Shown one piece after another: positions 12,045 to 23,496 of a DNA stretch of 64,000 nt (position 1 is the first letter of the stretch; each line of letters opens with the position of its first letter). The notes under the pieces were generated by a model. It did not search any database. It was not told the DNA's origin and was given only the letters and a program-made list of their open reading frames with translations. The stretch covers positions 1 to 64,000 of the forward strand of contig MU400524.1 in the NCBI GenBank assembly GCA_022578965.1. Reading direction: 5' to 3'. Both the position numbers and the translations under genes were made by a program. Origin of the DNA: Xylaria sp. FL1777 (Eukaryota > Ascomycota > Sordariomycetes > Xylariales > Xylariaceae).

Positions 12045-15000
12045 CTTTAATAGCTTTTTAATTAATAAAACTTATTATATAAAAATAAATATTAGTATAA
12101 AAAATTAAATAATAAACAATTTATAAAATAAACTTTTAAAAGTATACTAAAGAAATATTTAAAAAACAAAAATACTAAATATTATTATATAAATAAACTT
12201 TATTTAATAATTAATAAACTAAATTTAAGTTATGTTACTAAAAACAAAAAGTTAAAAATTAAGTTTAAAAATTTTAAAAACTTTTAAAACTAATAATATA
12301 TTAAAATAATAAACTTTAGTACTTTTATTAATTACTTTTATTAAGAAAAAAGCAGTAATAAAAAAAAAAAAATTAAGCAATAGTAATAAAAAAAAACTAA
12401 CGTTAATACTAGTGCTATAAAATAAACTAATTGTTTTAATTTAAAGAATAGCTTAAATATTAAGCATTATAACATTTAAACTAGCATAAATACTAGTTAT
12501 AATAATTAAAGCAGCAATAATAATAGCTATTATAATAATAAATTAAAGCTTTAAACAAATAATTATATTATAACTAATATTAATATTACTATTAGTAAAT
12601 TTAATGCTTATTTTTATTACTGCTATACTTAAAGTAATAATTTAAAATAAAAAACCTAACTTTTTATTATTATTACTGCTTTTATTATTAAAATTATTTA
12701 TAATATTAAAAATGCTAAACATTAAAAGTTTTAAACTTATTGCTTTAAAGCTTTATAATAAATTTATAAATATAAAAGCTTTTTTAATTTATGTTAGATT
12801 TTATTTAAAATAATATTTTATTACTATTATAAAAAAAAATTAAAAAATAATAATTATTTTATAATTTTTATTAAAAAAAATACTAAAATAGTTTTAATTT
12901 ATTTTAAAAAAATTTTTAAAAGCTAATAAGTTAATTAACTTTAAGCTAAAAATAAAAAAAAATTTTAAAAATTATATTAAGTTTAAAAATTAAATAAAAG
13001 CATTGTTTAAAAACATTTAAAAAGCAAAATATATAAAAAAAGCATTTTACTACTTAAAACAAACAAAAGCAGCAATAAATTATGCTATAAAATTTAAACA
13101 ATTAATAATAATTTTAAAATTGCTTAAGCTTATATTGTTTTATTTATTTTATAATAAACTTAAAACTTAAGTTTAAAACAAACTATGCAAAATAAATAAA
13201 CTAGCAAAGATTAATATATATATTAATATAGCTATTATAATTAATTAACAATTATTTAATTAGTACTTTAAAACTAAAAAAACTAAAAAAAACAAAAAAA
13301 AAATACTTAAAAAAGTATTAAATAAAAGTTCAAATAAATTAATAAAGTTTAAAAATAATAACTTTAAAATATGTTTAAAGTTAAATATTATAACTATAAA
13401 AAAAAAAAATACTTTTAAAAATAATGCTAATTTAAAAAAAAAACAGAAAAAAAAGCTATAAAAAAAAATTCTTTAACTTAAAAAAAAAGTATAAGTTATA
13501 AAAGTTTAAAATAACAAAAAACAACAAAACAATTTAAAAAATACGTTTTTAAAGCAAAAATATAAAATTGCTGTTTTAAATTAAAACAAAAGTGCTATAT
13601 TAAACAAATTTAAATGCTTTATTTATATAAATTAAAATAAATAAACATATAAATATTATTTAAAAGCTTTATAGTTATTAAAACAAATTATAAAAAAATA
13701 TATTTATTATATAAACAATTAAAATTGTTTAATATATAACTTAAAAAAAAAGTTTAATTAAAAATAATAAACAATAAAAAATAATAAGTTAATATAGTTA
13801 GCAAACTTATAAAACTATAAAAACTTTAAACTATTAAAACTTAAAATATAGCTTAAAAAAAAGTTATGTTTAAAAAAATAAAACTATAACTATAAATAAT
13901 ATAGTTATTAAACTAATTATAAATTATTAAAACATTTAATTGTTAAATAAACTTAAAAAAATAAAACTTATAAAACTTTAAAATAAAAACAAACAAAATT
14001 AAAAGCTATAAAAAATATTATAAAAAAAAAACTAATAAAAATAAACAAAGTATTTTTATAGCTTAAACTGCTTTAAATATAACAAAACAAAAAAGCATTA
14101 ATAATTAGCATAAAAACTAATATATTTTAAAAACTAAAGCTAATAATTTAATTAATTACTAAAAGTTATTATTATAATAAAACTATAATAAAAAATAATA
14201 ATAATATTTTATGCTTAGAAAATCTAAAATATAATAAAATATTATAAAATTATTATATAATATATTATTATTACTAATATTTATTTAATAAACTAAAAAA
14301 CAATTAGTTTTTTAAATAAATTGCAAAAATAAAAATATAAAACTTTTATAAATTAAAATAATTAATTATAACTATAGTTTATTATAAAGATTTATAAAGA
14401 TTTATAATATTTAAAGAAAATTTTAATTATATTTATAATATTATTTTAAAAAAAATGTAAAAATAACTGCTATAAATATTATTAGTTAATTAAAGCACAA
14501 TTATACTAAAAAATAATTACTAAAAGCAAAAAAGCTTAAAAATTATAATTTAAAGCTTGCTTAAAAGTAAAAATAAAACAAAGTATAATAATATTTAGAG
14601 TATTAAATAAAACAAGCATTTAAACATTTTATAAAAAAAAATCAAAAAACAAAATAAGCATTTATTAAAAAAGCAGCAAATAGCTAAAAAAACTAAAGCT
14701 TTATATAAAGTTTAATATAATAACTAAAGAAATTAATTTAAAGTTAAACTTATATATTAAAAAAAAAAGTATAATACTTTAATTAACTTAAAAATATAAA
14801 CTAATATAATTTTACTTAAAGTAATAAAACAAAATAAAATTTTTTAAAAATATAAGTAAAAATCTTAAAAAATTAAAAGATTTAATAAAAGTACTTTTAG
14901 CTATAATAATAATTATATACTTAAAAAAACTAAACTTTTTAATATATTTATATAAAAATATAAAAAGCAAATTATATTAAATATTGCTAATATATTTAAT

Positions 15001-15719
15001 TATAATATTATTTTAAGAATACTATAGCTAAAAATTAGCAACTTTTTGATTTAATAAAAAATAAAAACTATTAATTAAAAAAGCAAAAAATAAAGCAAAA
15101 AGATCAAAAAAATTGCAAAAGAAATTTTAAACAAAATACTAAAAGTATATTATAGATTTTACAAACTATTTAAAAAAAAAAAAAAAAAAAACTTCTTAAA
15201 TATAGCTTATAAAACTACTACATTTTTATTAAAAAAAAATGTTAATTAAAGCTTTATTAAGTATATTATATAAGCTTAAACAAAATAAATGCTTTATAAA
15301 AATATATTTAAAAAAATCTAGCAAACAAATCTCTAAAAAAATCTTAATTATTTATTAAATATTTTATAGTATTAATACTTAAAATAGAAAATAAAAAACA
15401 ACTAATTAATAAAAAAAAAAAACTAGTATAACAAATAGTAATTAACTATTAACTATTAAATATAATTACTATTATAAATAAATATTTTTTTATTTTGCTA
15501 ATAATTATAAAAAAAAACATTAATTAAGCAAAATAGTTTATAATAGTTAATATTTTAAATAAATATTATGCTATTAAAATAGCTAAAAAAAAAATGAAAA
15601 ACTGCTATATAAACAATATATAAATTATATAAATATATAGTTATGCTATAAAAACTATAAAACATATTAGCTAGCTTTTAACATATAATAATAATAATTT
15701 TATAAAAGTTTTTAAACAA

Positions 15720-15830
15720 ATTTATGTTTATTTATTTAAATAATATTTTAATTTATTTTAAAACACTAAAAAAACATAAAAAATATATAACTTAAGTATT
15801 AAAAACACTTAAATAAACAAAATTACAACT
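15720..15830 (+). pseudogene. Gypsy reverse transcriptase active-site relic
   Basis: The frame starting TTT ATG TTT ATT reads FMFIYLNNILIYF followed by KTLKKHKKYIT, a stop, then VLKTLK. This is the gypsy RT box around YLDDILIYS with both catalytic aspartates changed to asparagine, each needing one G-to-A change. The polymerase encoded here would be dead even if translated. Confidence 0.8.
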
Positions 15831-17059
15831 TAACATAAAAAAGTATATATAATATATATAAAAAATTAACTTTTTAAAATTTATAATTACTTTAAAACAA
15901 ATATAAATTTAATAATTAAAAATTAATATAGTATAAAACTAAAAAATATTTAACTTAGCTACTATTATAAATATATAATAAACATTAAGATTTTTAAACT
16001 ATGTTTAAATATTAATTTAAAACTTTAAGAAAATAGCGTTTTATTTTATAAAGTATACAAAAAAAAAATATAAAAAAAAATCCTTTTTAATTTTAAAAAA
16101 AGCTTAAAAAGCTTTTAAAAAACTAAAACTAAAAGTTATTTTTAACCTTATAATTAAACTACTTAATTTATAGAAAAAAAAAAGCTAAAAATAAATGCTT
16201 TAAATAGTATAATTGCAAAAGTTTTAAAACAACTAAAAAACAACAAAAAATAGTACTTAATAGCTTATTATTTTAAAGCATTATAAAACGTAGCATTATA
16301 ATACTTTATATATAACAAAAAACTATTTATAATTATTATAGCACTTAAAAAGTAAAAACTATTTGTTATAAAAACTATAAAGCTAATTAAGATTTATTTA
16401 AATTATTAAAATTTAATAAAATTTATAATTATATAAAAGATTACTAAACAATATAAAAATTAAATAGTTTTTTTTTTTAAATTTAACTTTAAAATATGCT
16501 ATATTAAAAGAAAAAAAAACATTTAAGTAAACATATTTAGCTAATAAAGTTAAAAAAAATTTAAAGTTCTAAAAAAAAACATTTAAGTATTATATTTCTA
16601 AAAAAATAAAAGCTTAAAAATTAAAGTTATACTTAAAAACTTTATAAATATATAGTTATAATAAGCTTATAACTTAAAAAAGTTAATAAAACTATAAAAA
16701 TACAAAAGATTAAAAAAAAACAAGCTAATATATAAACATAAAGTTTACTTACTAAAATCTTTATAAAACAAGTTTATTAAAAAATTTTACAAATATTTAT
16801 TATATAAACACTAAAAAGCAATAAAAACAGTTAAATAACTATAAAAAAAATATGATTTTTTAAAATTATAAAACATAGTTAAATTTATTATAAAAAAGTG
16901 CAATATTTATAATAAAGCTAAAATAGCTTAATATAAGCTTTATAAACTATTATAATTTATATAAATACTTAAATAAGCATAGTATACTATTATTTAAGAT
17001 TTTATTATAGCATTACTTTTATTAACTAATTTAGTTATAAAAGTATAATATAATAAAAT

Positions 17060-17400
17060 ATAAGTTATTATTAATAGATTTACTAAGTATGCTTATTTTT
17101 TACCGTTTAAAGAAAATATAACAGCTAAACAACTTATATACGCTTTTATACGCTAATATTTAAATAAGCATAAACTACTAAAAAAAATTGTTTTAAACTA
17201 AAATAAATTGTTTACTTTTAAGTTTAAAACTAGTTTTTTTAAACTTATTAGTATTAAACTAAAGTTTTTAACTGTTTATTACCTATAAACAAATAAACAA
17301 ACAAAAAAACTAAACTAAATACTAAAACAATATTTATAAAGTTATATTAACTATTAATAAAACAATTAAGTAAAACTATTATTAATAGCATAAATTTTAT
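17060..17400 (+). pseudogene. Gypsy integrase core relic
   Basis: Readable text includes NRFTKYAYFLPFKENITAKQ, then LFTFKF and LNQILKQYLRSY-type blocks. It matches the gypsy integrase core (DRFTKYA-F-P...LFTS-FW...TDGQTER-NQ-LEQYLR). The first catalytic D is N here, and stops replace some glutamine or tryptophan codons. Confidence 0.8.
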
Positions 17401-17687
17401 GTAACACATTTAACACATTAATTAAAGTTAAATTTTAACATTAAACATTTTATACTACAACAATTGTAGCAAAAGTATAAAGCTATTTTAATTAATTTTA
17501 GTTTAATAAAAAAAAGCAAAGCAAAGTTTTATTAAGCCTTTTGTTTAAAATGCAATAAACAAGGTTTTTTAAAAACCTTATTAAACATAATAAGCACAAA
17601 AAATAAAAAACAAAAAATAAAAAAAAAAAACTTACGAAAAAAAAAATACAAAATTATTAAAACAACAATTATAAAAAAAAAAAATAA

Positions 17688-18166
17688 TGTTATAAAATAA
17701 ACTAACTAAGCTAGTTAAAAAGCTAGGTATAAAAAAACATGCATAAAAGAAGTTTTATTTATTAAAAAAATATATATTTAAATCACTATAAAGGTTTAAT
17801 ATATAAACTTAATAAACTTAAGCATTAAGTTTATTAAGCTTTAAACTTAAAACAATATAACGTTAAGTTTATTAAAAAAAAGCAACGTTTACGGATTATT
17901 ATTACTGTTTTTTTTATTTATATAATTATGCACTTTTTATATTTAGTTATTTACTTAGTTTTTAGCTTTTTAGCTATTAATTTTTTATAACTGCTAAGCA
18001 TTAATATATTTATTACTTTTAATCTTTTAAAACCTTTATTAATGCATAGTAATAAAAGTACTTTAAAAACCTCCTTAATAAACCACTGTTAAGGATTCTA
18101 TTATTACTTATAAATTAAGACCTTAAAAGTAAACCTGTTATATTAATATATAATAAGTCCGTTACA
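17688..18166 (+). repeat. 3' LTR of gypsy element B2 (479 bp)
   Basis: This is the partner of 11528-12044, starting TGTTATAAAATAAAC and ending GTCCGTTACA. It is less mutated than the 5' LTR in its last 12 bases. It is followed directly by the target duplication TTATG. Confidence 0.85.
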
Positions 18167-19041
18167 TTATGCTAGTTTAAAAGTTATAACGCTTAATATT
18201 TAAGCTATTTTTTAAGTTAAAGCAACTAGTTTACTTTATAATACTAGTATTAACGTTAGCTTTTTTTTATTGCTATTATTTAATTTTTTTTTTTTTATTA
18301 TTGCTTTTTTTTAATAAAAGTAGCTAATAAAAGTATTAAAATTTGTTGTTTTAATATATTACTAGTTTTAAAAATCTTTAAAATTTTTAAACTTAATTTT
18401 TAACTTTTTATTTTTAGTAGCATAACTTAGATTTAGTTTATTAGTTATTAAGTAAAGTTTATTTATATAATACTGTTTAGCATTTTTATCTTTTAAATAT
18501 TTTCTTAGTATACTTTTAAAAGTTTATTTTATAAATTGTTTATTATTTAACTTTTTATATTAATATTTGTTTTTATATATTAAGTTTTATTAATTAAAAA
18601 GCTATTAAAGTATAATAAACTTATTATATATTAATATAACAAGTTTACTTTTAAAGTCTTAATTTATAAGTAATAATAAAATTTTTAATAGTAGTTTATT
18701 AAAGAAGTTTTTAAAGTACTTTTATTATTATGCATTAATAAAAGTCTTAAAAAATTAAAAGTAATAAATATATTAATGCTTAGCAGTTATAAAAAATTAA
18801 TAGCTAAAAAACTAAAACTAAATAAATAACTAAATATAAAAAGTACGTAATTATATAAACAAAAAAAAAATAAAAAAAGTAATAACTTTTTTTAAATTAC
18901 TGTAAGTTTAATAAGCATTAAATTATTATAAACTTAATAAGCTTTAAATTACTATAAGCTTAATAAGCTTTAAATTATTATAAGCTTAGTAAACTTTAAA
19001 TTATTATAAGCTTAGTAAGCTAAGTAAGTTATTATGTAACT
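18167..19041 (-). mobile_element. Gypsy element B1, fragment 4: 5' internal part and 5' LTR
   Basis: 18172 to about 18610 is the reverse complement of 12045-12490 in B2, the region just inside the 5' LTR. 18611 to about 19041 is the matching LTR in reverse orientation, ending ATTATGTAAC near 19040. The segment completes copy B1 on the right. Its LTR carries an expanded array of 26-bp units, listed separately. Confidence 0.8.
18892..19021. repeat. Tandem repeat, five 26-bp units in the B1 LTR
   Basis: Five consecutive units of the form TTAAATTAYTRTAAGYTTARTAAGCT fill 130 bp and differ by transitions only. The same kind of unit occurs twice in the B2 5' LTR and once in the B2 3' LTR, so its copy number varies between LTRs of one family. 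Confidence 0.8.
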
Positions 19042-19640
19042 TTAGCTTTAGTTAGCAAAAAAAAGGTGCAAAATATATATAAAAGCATTAAGCTGCTTTA
19101 AAGGTTACCTTTGTGCTAATTTTATAATATATAGTAATAATTTAGCTTAAAACACTAAAATTTTTAATATTTAATTTTAGTTTTTGCTTTAATATACTTA
19201 TAAATAGCTAAAATTTTTAATAAAGTTAACAAAAGCTTATTAATTAATATATAGCGCTTAATTTGCTAATATAATAGCTAATTATTTAAAAGGCTAACAA
19301 GGCTTTTAATTATTAAGCTAAAAAAATAGCGCATTATAAAGCTAAAATTAGCTATTTTAAAGCTAGACTTTAAAAAACTAAAAAAAAAAACAAAAAAAAG
19401 TAAAGCTTTTATTAAGTTAACAGCTAGTTTATATAGCAAATATTCAATAAATAAAACAAAGGCTAAAAAATAAAATAGTTTATAATAATAAAGCTAATAA
19501 TTATAACGTGCTAAAAACCCTAGTTTTAGCTAAAAAAGCTATTAAAAAAAACAATATAAAAGCTAAAAACTATATATTAATAAAAAACGCGGAAAACTAG
19601 CTATTTTGAGCTAATTTATTAAAGAATTGGGCTTTAATTG
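19042..19640. repeat. AT-rich relic sequence between B1 and the composition boundary
   Basis: This is still strongly AT-rich and without open frames. I could not match it to elements A, B or C. It may be further transposon debris. It ends in GAATTGGGC near 19629, after which G+C rises sharply. Confidence 0.6.
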
Positions 19641-20967
19641 ACTAGTGGTGTTAGGTGGGCAAAGTGGCCCGCGAGGGGATGGCCCGTGGCAGGGGTGGTT
19701 AGCTTATACCCTGGACTTGGATCCGGCTGAATTGGTCCTGCATTGAAGGCGAAGACTCGAAGCAATTTGGCCTAGTTAGCATGAACCTGTAGGGGACAGG
19801 TGAATTTGTCTGAGCTGATCACGGCCTAAATCTAGTTCAAGTCTAAGATAACAATGGTTCAATGTTTACAAGTTCAACCAAAGACTCCTCGGTAGTCTGT
19901 TGTTAATTGTTGAAAGTGTTTCCATAACCCATACACGTTAGTTGAAAGTCTTGCTCTTGTGTACTCTCGTAGTGACTTTCGCATTGGCAAGGATAATACG
20001 TGAGACAAAGCAACTAGAAGAATCGAGTTCGCCTACATACAGCAAGTATTCCACATATATTAGTAGTCTTCTTCACTTTATTTAGATCACTGCAGTGACA
20101 TCATAGAAACACTTGTTAGCAACTTGCTCTCGACAACAAAATATAGAGCCGTGATATGTTGCATTTAGTTGAAGCCTTTTAGTCGGTAAATCGATATGTT
20201 TCTATTAAATTGTAGTGATCGAAGGTTAGATGATAGACTGAAGACACGATTACCGTAGACGTCAAACGTCTTCTAGCTTACGTGCGTCCAAATCTCTAGA
20301 TGTAAACGCGAAGTTGCCTGGAATGAAAGCCACGTCGCTATGTAGTCTCACTGCGCGGGACTACTCTAGGCAGTCGTTATTTAAGTTTCTAAACTCCATG
20401 CTAAGTACTGTAGCACGCATTTCCGCTGTATACTAATTGAGTTATCACCAATGTATTTTCGTATGTCTCATGATATGTCGTCCCTTACACTAAGAACTTC
20501 AGGAGGCGACAGGGGTCAGATTTCGCTACCATAAGACCTTACATCTATCACTTATTGCTAGGGTTAGTTCCCCAAATTCAGAAAAGACTAGTCCAGAACC
20601 CCAGCCTAAGAGAAACCCGAGAAATACGAAGGCAAATCAATCCATGCCGATTGGAGTAACCTAGCAAATATGCTACGCTACATATAAGTAGGTACGCTGG
20701 GTGTACAGCACATCAGGCAGAAACTCTACTGCGTAGGTAGACTAGAAAATGGTAATTGGGCTATGATGACATGACTCTATAATTCATAGCGACTTCTTTT
20801 TTAGCCCTACAATCTACCTCAATATCTTAGTTCTTCAGTGTAAGCATGTTCTCAAAGATAATTTATATGAAGAGAGTCAATTCTAGTGGCCAAACTTAAC
20901 AAAGCGAGTAGATCCTCTGTTGCGACGAATCCAATGTCCCTAATAAATCAGAGCCATCACATATTAG
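19641..20967. other. Non-coding boundary region
   Basis: This stretch has ordinary mixed composition. No open frame with fungal coding character was found on either strand, and no tRNA or repeat was seen. It lies between the transposon block and the damaged FAD oxidoreductase and may contain the decayed promoter or lost first exon of that gene. Confidence 0.6.
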
Positions 20968-23259
20968 TCCGCGCTTGCCTCTCTGCTCTTCCTCGCCCGG
21001 TCCGAGGCCAGTGGTGATTATGGAACATGCAAAGCCTCCCCTGACATCGCCGCCGTAAGTGTTTTATAATTCGAACTCAGACTTACGCGACCTGATCTGA
21101 GCTTCACCTGCCCATCGTGAGCTTGATAGGGGCTGTTGAATACGATGATATCGTTGACTTAGGAGCAATTAGTTGCTCAACTGATACACTGACTGAACAC
21201 TAACACAACGAAAATAGTGGCCACCTGAAGGGACTTGGATCAAATTCGATCAGTCTATTGGGGGGAAACTTGTCAAATCAGGGCCTCCTCCTGGAGCTTT
21301 CTGCCATCCCGGACAGCCCACCTTCGAGTGCGTGGAAATGTCTACTTCATTTACGAGATAGTAACTGACTGCTGATTCTGGATAGCGCCAATAAGTGTGC
21401 CATCATCACTGCAGCCTGGAGAATCTACGAATTCCACAACTGGGATCCCGTTTCAAACATGTGGCAGCAGTTCAATAATGACACCTGTTTGGTTGACCCA
21501 AATGCTCCGTGTAGTGGTGCGGGATATCCTGCCTATCTCGTGAACGCAACAACCGCGATGGATGTTAAGCTTAGCCTAGATTTTGGTAGGTTCAGGAATA
21601 CCACGCTATCCTTCAAAGATCACTTACTAACCGAATGGGTTAAATAGCGCGAAAGCACAACATTCGTGTTGTCGTGAAAAGTTCTGGTCATGACTATCAA
21701 GGCCGCTCACAGGCACCAGGGGCTCTCTCTATAGTTCATTATATGCGAAGCTACAACACACACGACTCGTTCAAACCGACAGGCTGCAACTTTACGATCG
21801 ACACTCCCGCAGTGACTGTGGGCGGTGGTAGCCCTGTTGGTGCTATCTACGACGAGCTAGACAATATCAGCCAGACAATCGTGGGAGGAATGGCGAAGTC
21901 AGTCAGTGTGGGTGGCTATCTAACCAGTGGTGACCACTCAATCCTGAGTCCACGTTATGGTTTGGGAGCAGACAACGTTTTGGAGCTGAAAGTCGTCACG
22001 CCGATGGGCGATATTGTTACTGCTAATGAATGCCAAAACGAAGACTTGTTCTGGGCTATGCGGGGTGTAAGTATATTGTCAAGCTTCTTCATATCCACCA
22101 GAGCTAACGACACTTAGGGAGGAGGATCAACGTTTGGCGTTATGACCTCAGTGAAAATAGCTACGCGTCCAACTCCGAAGTTGGTAGCAGGAATAATTGG
22201 GATCCTTAGTCCGGATCTTGAAGCACCTTGGGTCTGGGACATGGTTGGTTACATAGCCTCTCGGCTTCCCTATCTCATGGAGAAAGACGTATCGGGATAT
22301 GCATACTTTTCGCCTAATATCAGCGGTCCTGATGGTAATAACGGCACTAGGAAGTACGCTGGTATGGGCGGAGAGTTTATGGTGCGTATTACAAGGCATT
22401 CATCTACCATTTCAGCAACATATCACCCTCATATGCATGGCACTACTACGTCATCCTAGTCTTTACTCCATGACCAAATTAAATCTTTACTATAGTCAAC
22501 ATCCTCTAATTCTTTTGAAAACGTTATAGATTTTGGATACCCAAGATATTAACAACATGGTGGCTATTTGGGAACCCATTTTGGCACACGTCAATGCTAC
22601 GTGGCCTTCTGCGATTTCTGAAATAGCTGTTAATCCATATCCCTCCTTTAAAGCTTGGTTCGATATAGCGTACGACCATAGTCCAACGGGTTATGATCAA
22701 TATGTTGGATCTCGCCTTCTGGATGAAAAAGCTCTTACAACATTAGATAGTGCTAAAGTCGGCCAAGCCTTTAAACTTGCGCGTGCATCAGCATACCTCG
22801 TCGCTGGAAAAGGTGTTCAAAATGCTCAGCCGAGAGGAGGCAGTACCTCGGTTACGCCAACGTGGAGGAAGGCGGTCGTCCACGCTCGTAAGACACCCTA
22901 GTCCCTTGAAATGTCTAGCTACAACCGACACGTAACTACTTTTCTAGCTAATGGGAAAGCCTTTAATCCCCTTAATGCCACAGCCAGGGCCGAAGCTCTG
23001 ACTATCGTTAACACGCTAACTGAGCATTTGCGAGGGCTCGCCCTTAATATGAGAGCTTACGTAAACAAGGTAGTGTCCCGAAATGAATACATACTACTCG
23101 GTTGCTGACAAGTGAAAGAATAATCCCGGAGAGCCGGATGGGCAACATACGTTTTGGGGAGAGAATTACGAACGCCTCCTGAAGATCAAGAGGGCAATCG
23201 ACCCAGAGGATATCCTCTGGTGTTATCCATGTGTTGGCAATGATAGATGGAGCAAGTAG
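20968..23259 (+). pseudogene. Secreted FAD-linked oxidoreductase (BBE/PCMH type), start codon not found
   Basis: Spliced exons are 20968-21054, 21218-21327, 21386-21585, 21648-22066, 22118-22381, 22530-22887, 22948-23069 and 23119-23259. All seven introns have GT..AG ends and keep the frame, giving about 567 residues, normal for the family. The N-terminus SALASLLFLARSEASG looks like the end of a signal peptide. The FAD-binding PCMH domain follows, with [10 protein letters not shown] (the histidine that carries FAD in this family), and the C-terminal BBE domain ends near TFWGENYERLL...YPCVGNDRW. Family members are secreted flavin oxidases of alcohols, sugars or secondary metabolites; the substrate here is unknown. 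The frame has a TAG (20965-20967) two codons before the readable N-terminus and no ATG between. The usual glycine-rich TGGGHS appears as TSGDHS. An upstream exon ending at the AG of that TAG is possible, but I found none. Either a very recent pseudogene or a gene with a missed first exon. Confidence 0.72.
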
Positions 23260-23496
23260 GATACCGTCTCTACGGCGTTAATGAAAACGGGTTAATTCAA
23301 GCCAGCGAACAGCATTTCGTTGGCGTATAGGATCGCAGCAAATGTCGACTCTGGAGTGTCGAGAGGTCTATCTAACGGCGCTGTGTACGTTTTTGTCAAC
23401 TCGAGGGCCATCCACGAGGGCCGTCCAACAGGGCCTGACTGCTTGTCTTTATTCCATTGTATTCTCTTAACTAGCTGTTTAACATCAATCCTAACT
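23260..23496. other. Convergent intergenic region
   Basis: 237 bp separate the stop codons of the plus-strand oxidoreductase and the minus-strand beta-xylosidase, which therefore converge. No further gene is visible; it probably holds both 3' ends. Confidence 0.6.

Larger units (their letters stand above)
11528..18166 (+). mobile_element. Element B2: RIP-degraded Ty3/gypsy LTR retrotransposon, 6.6 kb
   Basis: LTRs lie at 11528-12044 and 17688-18166 and both start TGTTATAAAATAA. They end in TTATA (left) and TTACA (right). A perfect 5-bp duplication TTATG flanks the element (11523-11527, 18167-18171), the usual size for gypsy. Inside, a reverse transcriptase relic (about 15720-15830) and then an integrase relic (about 17060-17400) give the RT-before-integrase order of gypsy. 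Both carry stops and both have lost catalytic aspartates to asparagine. It sits inside an older inverted copy (B1) of the same family, so it is the youngest insertion I can order relative to B1. Confidence 0.88.
1..19640. repeat. AT-rich RIP-type repeat block of nested, dead transposons
   Basis: The whole stretch is almost pure A/T with scattered G and C, and the longest ATG-initiated frame is 79 codons, a chance frame in AT-rich DNA. Copies of the same sequence inside the block differ almost only by C/T and G/A transitions, the signature of repeat-induced point mutation in Pezizomycotina. The plus strand is T-rich from 1 to about 3200 and A-rich from about 3600 to 17700, which follows the orientation of the resident elements. 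I resolved four nested insertions, listed separately. The block ends abruptly near 19640, where ordinary mixed sequence begins. Such blocks are normally heterochromatic; that is inference from the family of cases, not seen here. Confidence 0.93.

Noticed and set aside
22148..22399. Minus-strand frame opposite the FAD oxidoreductase
   Set aside because: Shadow of exon 5 of the real plus-strand gene.
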